NCBI GenBank assembly: GCA_005787665.1
Contig: SYAB01000228.1
Span: forward strand, 1 to 29,043
From: Actinomycetota bacterium
GTDB lineage: Bacteria; Actinomycetota; Actinomycetes; Mycobacteriales; Mycobacteriaceae
DNA: 29,043 bases
Direction: 5' to 3'
A program made the translations under genes and the position numbers. The notes beneath the pieces were generated by a model that worked only from the letters and a program-made list of their open reading frames with translations, did no database searches and was not told the DNA's origin. Numbering within the stretch: the stretch's first letter is position 1; every line of letters begins with the position of its first letter. Positions 27,748 to 29,043 of the stretch are shown piece after piece.

Positions 27748-27891
27748 TCAGGCAGTCAGTGAGCGGCGGCCCTTGCGGCGGCGGCCCGTCACAATGGCAC
27801 GGCCGGCGCGGGTACGCATCCGCAGCCGGAAACCGTGCACCCGCGCACGGCGCCGGTTGTTCGGTTGGAAGGTCCGCTTGCCCTTGGCCAC
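27748..27891 (-). CDS. rpmH: 50S ribosomal protein L34
   Basis: A 47-residue highly basic protein starting at GTG 27889-27891: [20 protein letters not shown] and [20 protein letters not shown], ending GRRSLTA. It is the L34 family throughout and complete. It is first in the leftward rpmH-rnpA-yidD-yidC-jag-rsmG-parA-parB series. An AGGAG-type ribosome binding site lies about 9 nt upstream. A strong promoter at 28040-28068 gives a leader of about 140 nt. It is too short to stand out among the long open frames that cover this GC-rich stretch. Confidence 0.97.
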
Positions 27892-28039
27892 GGCTGCACT
27901 CTCCTGTCACGTCTGGCGGGCGCGTCCGCGGATGAAGTACATCCCCGGATCCGCGACTGCCGTTGCTAAGTTCCGCTCGAACCGGCGCGGTCCCGACAAG
28001 CCGGTCGCAGCCGTGCCACCACGTTTGGGCGACTGTTCG

Positions 28040-28068
28040 AGGGTACTGACGTCGCTTGCGCAGGTCAA
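28040..28068 (-). promoter_or_regulatory. Sigma-A promoter of rpmH operon
   Basis: Minus strand: TTGACC (28068-28063), 17-nt spacer, TACCCT (28045-28040). This is a near-ideal housekeeping promoter directed at rpmH; predicted start near 28033. Confidence 0.75.
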
Positions 28069-28121
28069 ACCGCACTGCTCGCGAACGGGCAGACCCCCGG
28101 ACACCCAATCGCCCCCTCCGG

Positions 28122-28150
28122 TTGGCACGTTCGCTGAAACCTGTTAGCTT
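28122..28150 (+). promoter_or_regulatory. Sigma-A promoter of dnaA
   Basis: TTGGCA (28122-28127), 17-nt spacer, TAGCTT (28145-28150). Predicted start near 28156, giving a dnaA leader of about 175 nt. Confidence 0.65.
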
Positions 28151-28256
28151 CTGCGATGGGCAGGGACCCGACCGACTCGTCGCCGGTTTAGCTGCCCGAA
28201 CACACTTAGTGCCCATATGCTGCGACCCAAGGACGTCCTACTCCCCTGTACACATC

Positions 28257-28265
28257 TGTGGATAA
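28257..28265 (-). promoter_or_regulatory. DnaA box, perfect
   Basis: TGTGGATAA, the reverse of TTATCCACA, in the dnaA leader. Suggests DnaA binding at its own gene. Confidence 0.7.
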
Positions 28266-28268
28266 CTA

Positions 28269-28277
28269 TGTGGACAG
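28269..28277 (-). promoter_or_regulatory. DnaA box, one mismatch
   Basis: TGTGGACAG, the reverse of CTGTCCACA, one base from the mycobacterial TTGTCCACA form, 12 bp from the perfect box and in the same orientation. Confidence 0.5.
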
Positions 28278-28332
28278 TTTCGCCGGGGACCCACCCATGC
28301 GTTGCCCAAGCTCGAACCAGGGGGTAGGTCGC

Positions 28333-29043
28333 GTGAGCGACGGTTCCGACTTCGCCTCGGTATGGAGTGCGGTAGTCACCGACCTCAACGGCTCGTTGCT
28401 GGACCCTCCGTTGACTCCGCAGCAGCGCGCCTGGCTCAAACTCGTCCGGCCGTTGACGATCGCCGAGGGCTTCGCCCTGCTGTCCGTCCCGAGCCCCTTC
28501 GTTCAGAACGAGATCGAACGTCACCTGCGGACACCTATCGTCGAATCACTGAGTCGCCGCCTCGGCCAGCGGGTGGAACTGGGAGTCCGGATCGAGCCGG
28601 CCCCGGAACACGGGGCCGATGAATCCCCGGATCACGACGTTCCGCTGACCAGCGCCCAATTCGACGCGCTCGAAGCCGAACCGCATTCCACAGCCGCCCC
28701 GGACAGTTGGCCGAGCCATTTCATCGAACGGTCCCGCGGCGAGACCAAAGGCGAGCCGGCCGACACCAGCCTCAACCGCCGCTACACCTTCGACACTTTC
28801 ATCATCGGCGCGTCGAACCGGTTCGCCCACGCGGCGGCCCTGGCGATCGCCGAGGCCCCGGCCCGGGCCTATAACCCGCTGTTCATCTGGGGTGAGTCCG
28901 GGCTCGGAAAAACCCATCTTCTGCACGCGGCGGGAAACTACGCTCAGCGTCTCTTCCCAGGTATGCGGGTCAAATACGTCTCCACCGAAGAGTTCACCAA
29001 CGACTTCATCAACTCTCTGCGCGACGACCGGAAGGTCGCCTTC
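28333..29043 (+). CDS. dnaA: Chromosomal replication initiator DnaA (N-terminal part)
   Basis: 237 codons are present before the right edge cuts the gene; the full protein is about 500 residues. Domain I (about 1-95; [36 protein letters not shown]) mediates oligomerisation. Domain II is a short variable linker (about 96-145). Domain III begins [20 protein letters not shown] and has the Walker A GESGLGKT at 187-194, then [20 protein letters not shown]. The near-identity of the AAA+ part to M. tuberculosis DnaA confirms the call; the linker is shorter than there. GTG 28333 is used because [15 protein letters not shown] aligns with the known start; the nearest purine-rich site is a weak GGGGGTAGG about 6-8 nt upstream. 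Confidence 0.97.
   Translation, partial: MSDGSDFASVWSAVVTDLNGSLLDPPLTPQQRAWLKLVRPLTIAEGFALLSVPSPFVQNEIERHLRTPIVESLSRRLGQRVELGVRIEPAPEHGADESPDHDVPLTSAQFDALEAEPHSTAAPDSWPSHFIERSRGETKGEPADTSLNRRYTFDTFIIGASNRFAHAAALAIAEAPARAYNPLFIWGESGLGKTHLLHAAGNYAQRLFPGMRVKYVSTEEFTNDFINSLRDDRKVAF

Larger units (their letters stand above)
27892..28332. other. Gene-free rpmH-dnaA spacer with divergent promoters
   Basis: 441 bases without a credible gene. It contains the rpmH promoter (minus strand), the dnaA promoter (plus strand), a GGGCAG/CTGCCC inverted repeat at 28158-28163 and 28192-28197 at the expected 5' end of the dnaA transcript, and DnaA boxes at 28257-28265 and 28269-28277. The origin in mycobacteria is on the other side of dnaA, beyond this window. 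Confidence 0.85.

Overview
The window looks like the origin-proximal chromosome of a rapidly growing mycobacterium (Mycolicibacterium type). It is GC-rich, and it holds the conserved actinobacterial series rpmH-rnpA-yidD-yidC-jag-rsmG-parA-parB immediately left of dnaA. Almost every predicted protein can be aligned from memory with an M. tuberculosis protein of the Rv0036c-Rv0044c or Rv3906c-Rv3924c blocks. A glucosylglycerate hydrolase (ggh), typical of fast growers and absent from M. tuberculosis, argues against a tuberculosis-complex strain. No database search was run; all family assignments are by reading and recall.

Left part (1-9840): the tail of an F420-type luciferase-like oxidoreductase, a MarR regulator, ggh, a short-chain dehydrogenase, leuS, a secreted LpqN-domain proline-rich antigen (Rv0040c/Mtc28 type), a small Cys-tailed membrane protein (Rv0039c type), a YqgE/AlgH protein (Rv0038), an MFS transporter (Rv0037c) and a DinB-like protein (Rv0036c). 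This block lies to the right of dnaA and inverted in M. tuberculosis. Here it ends at a duplicated 25-bp palindromic element (9761-9785, 9814-9838), where it meets the Rv3906c-pcnA block.

Middle part (9838-22601): a DxDxDG-repeat protein coupled to pcnA; divergently, mutT4, a DUF6049 membrane-anchored protein and murJ/mviN joined by GTGA overlaps; then sigM, a very short remnant of the SigM anti-sigma factor RsmA, trxB-trxC, cwlM, and a convergent Rv3916c-type gene. Cell-wall synthesis (MurJ flippase with pseudokinase domain, CwlM as regulator of MurA) and redox control (TrxB/TrxC, SigM) dominate.

Right part (22602-29043): the leftward operon-like run rpmH to parB, covering ribosomal protein L34, RNase P protein, membrane insertion, 16S rRNA methylation and chromosome segregation, with two parS sites inside it. 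A 441-bp gene-free spacer carries divergent sigma-A-type promoters for rpmH and dnaA plus DnaA boxes. dnaA runs off the right edge; the dnaA-dnaN origin itself is outside the window.

This is mostly conserved housekeeping DNA and I see no complete new system. The points most worth checking are the truncated RsmA, an Ala in the FAD-binding glycine motif of TrxB, the repeat at the synteny junction, parS sites overlapping coding starts, and a striking series of leaderless starts.
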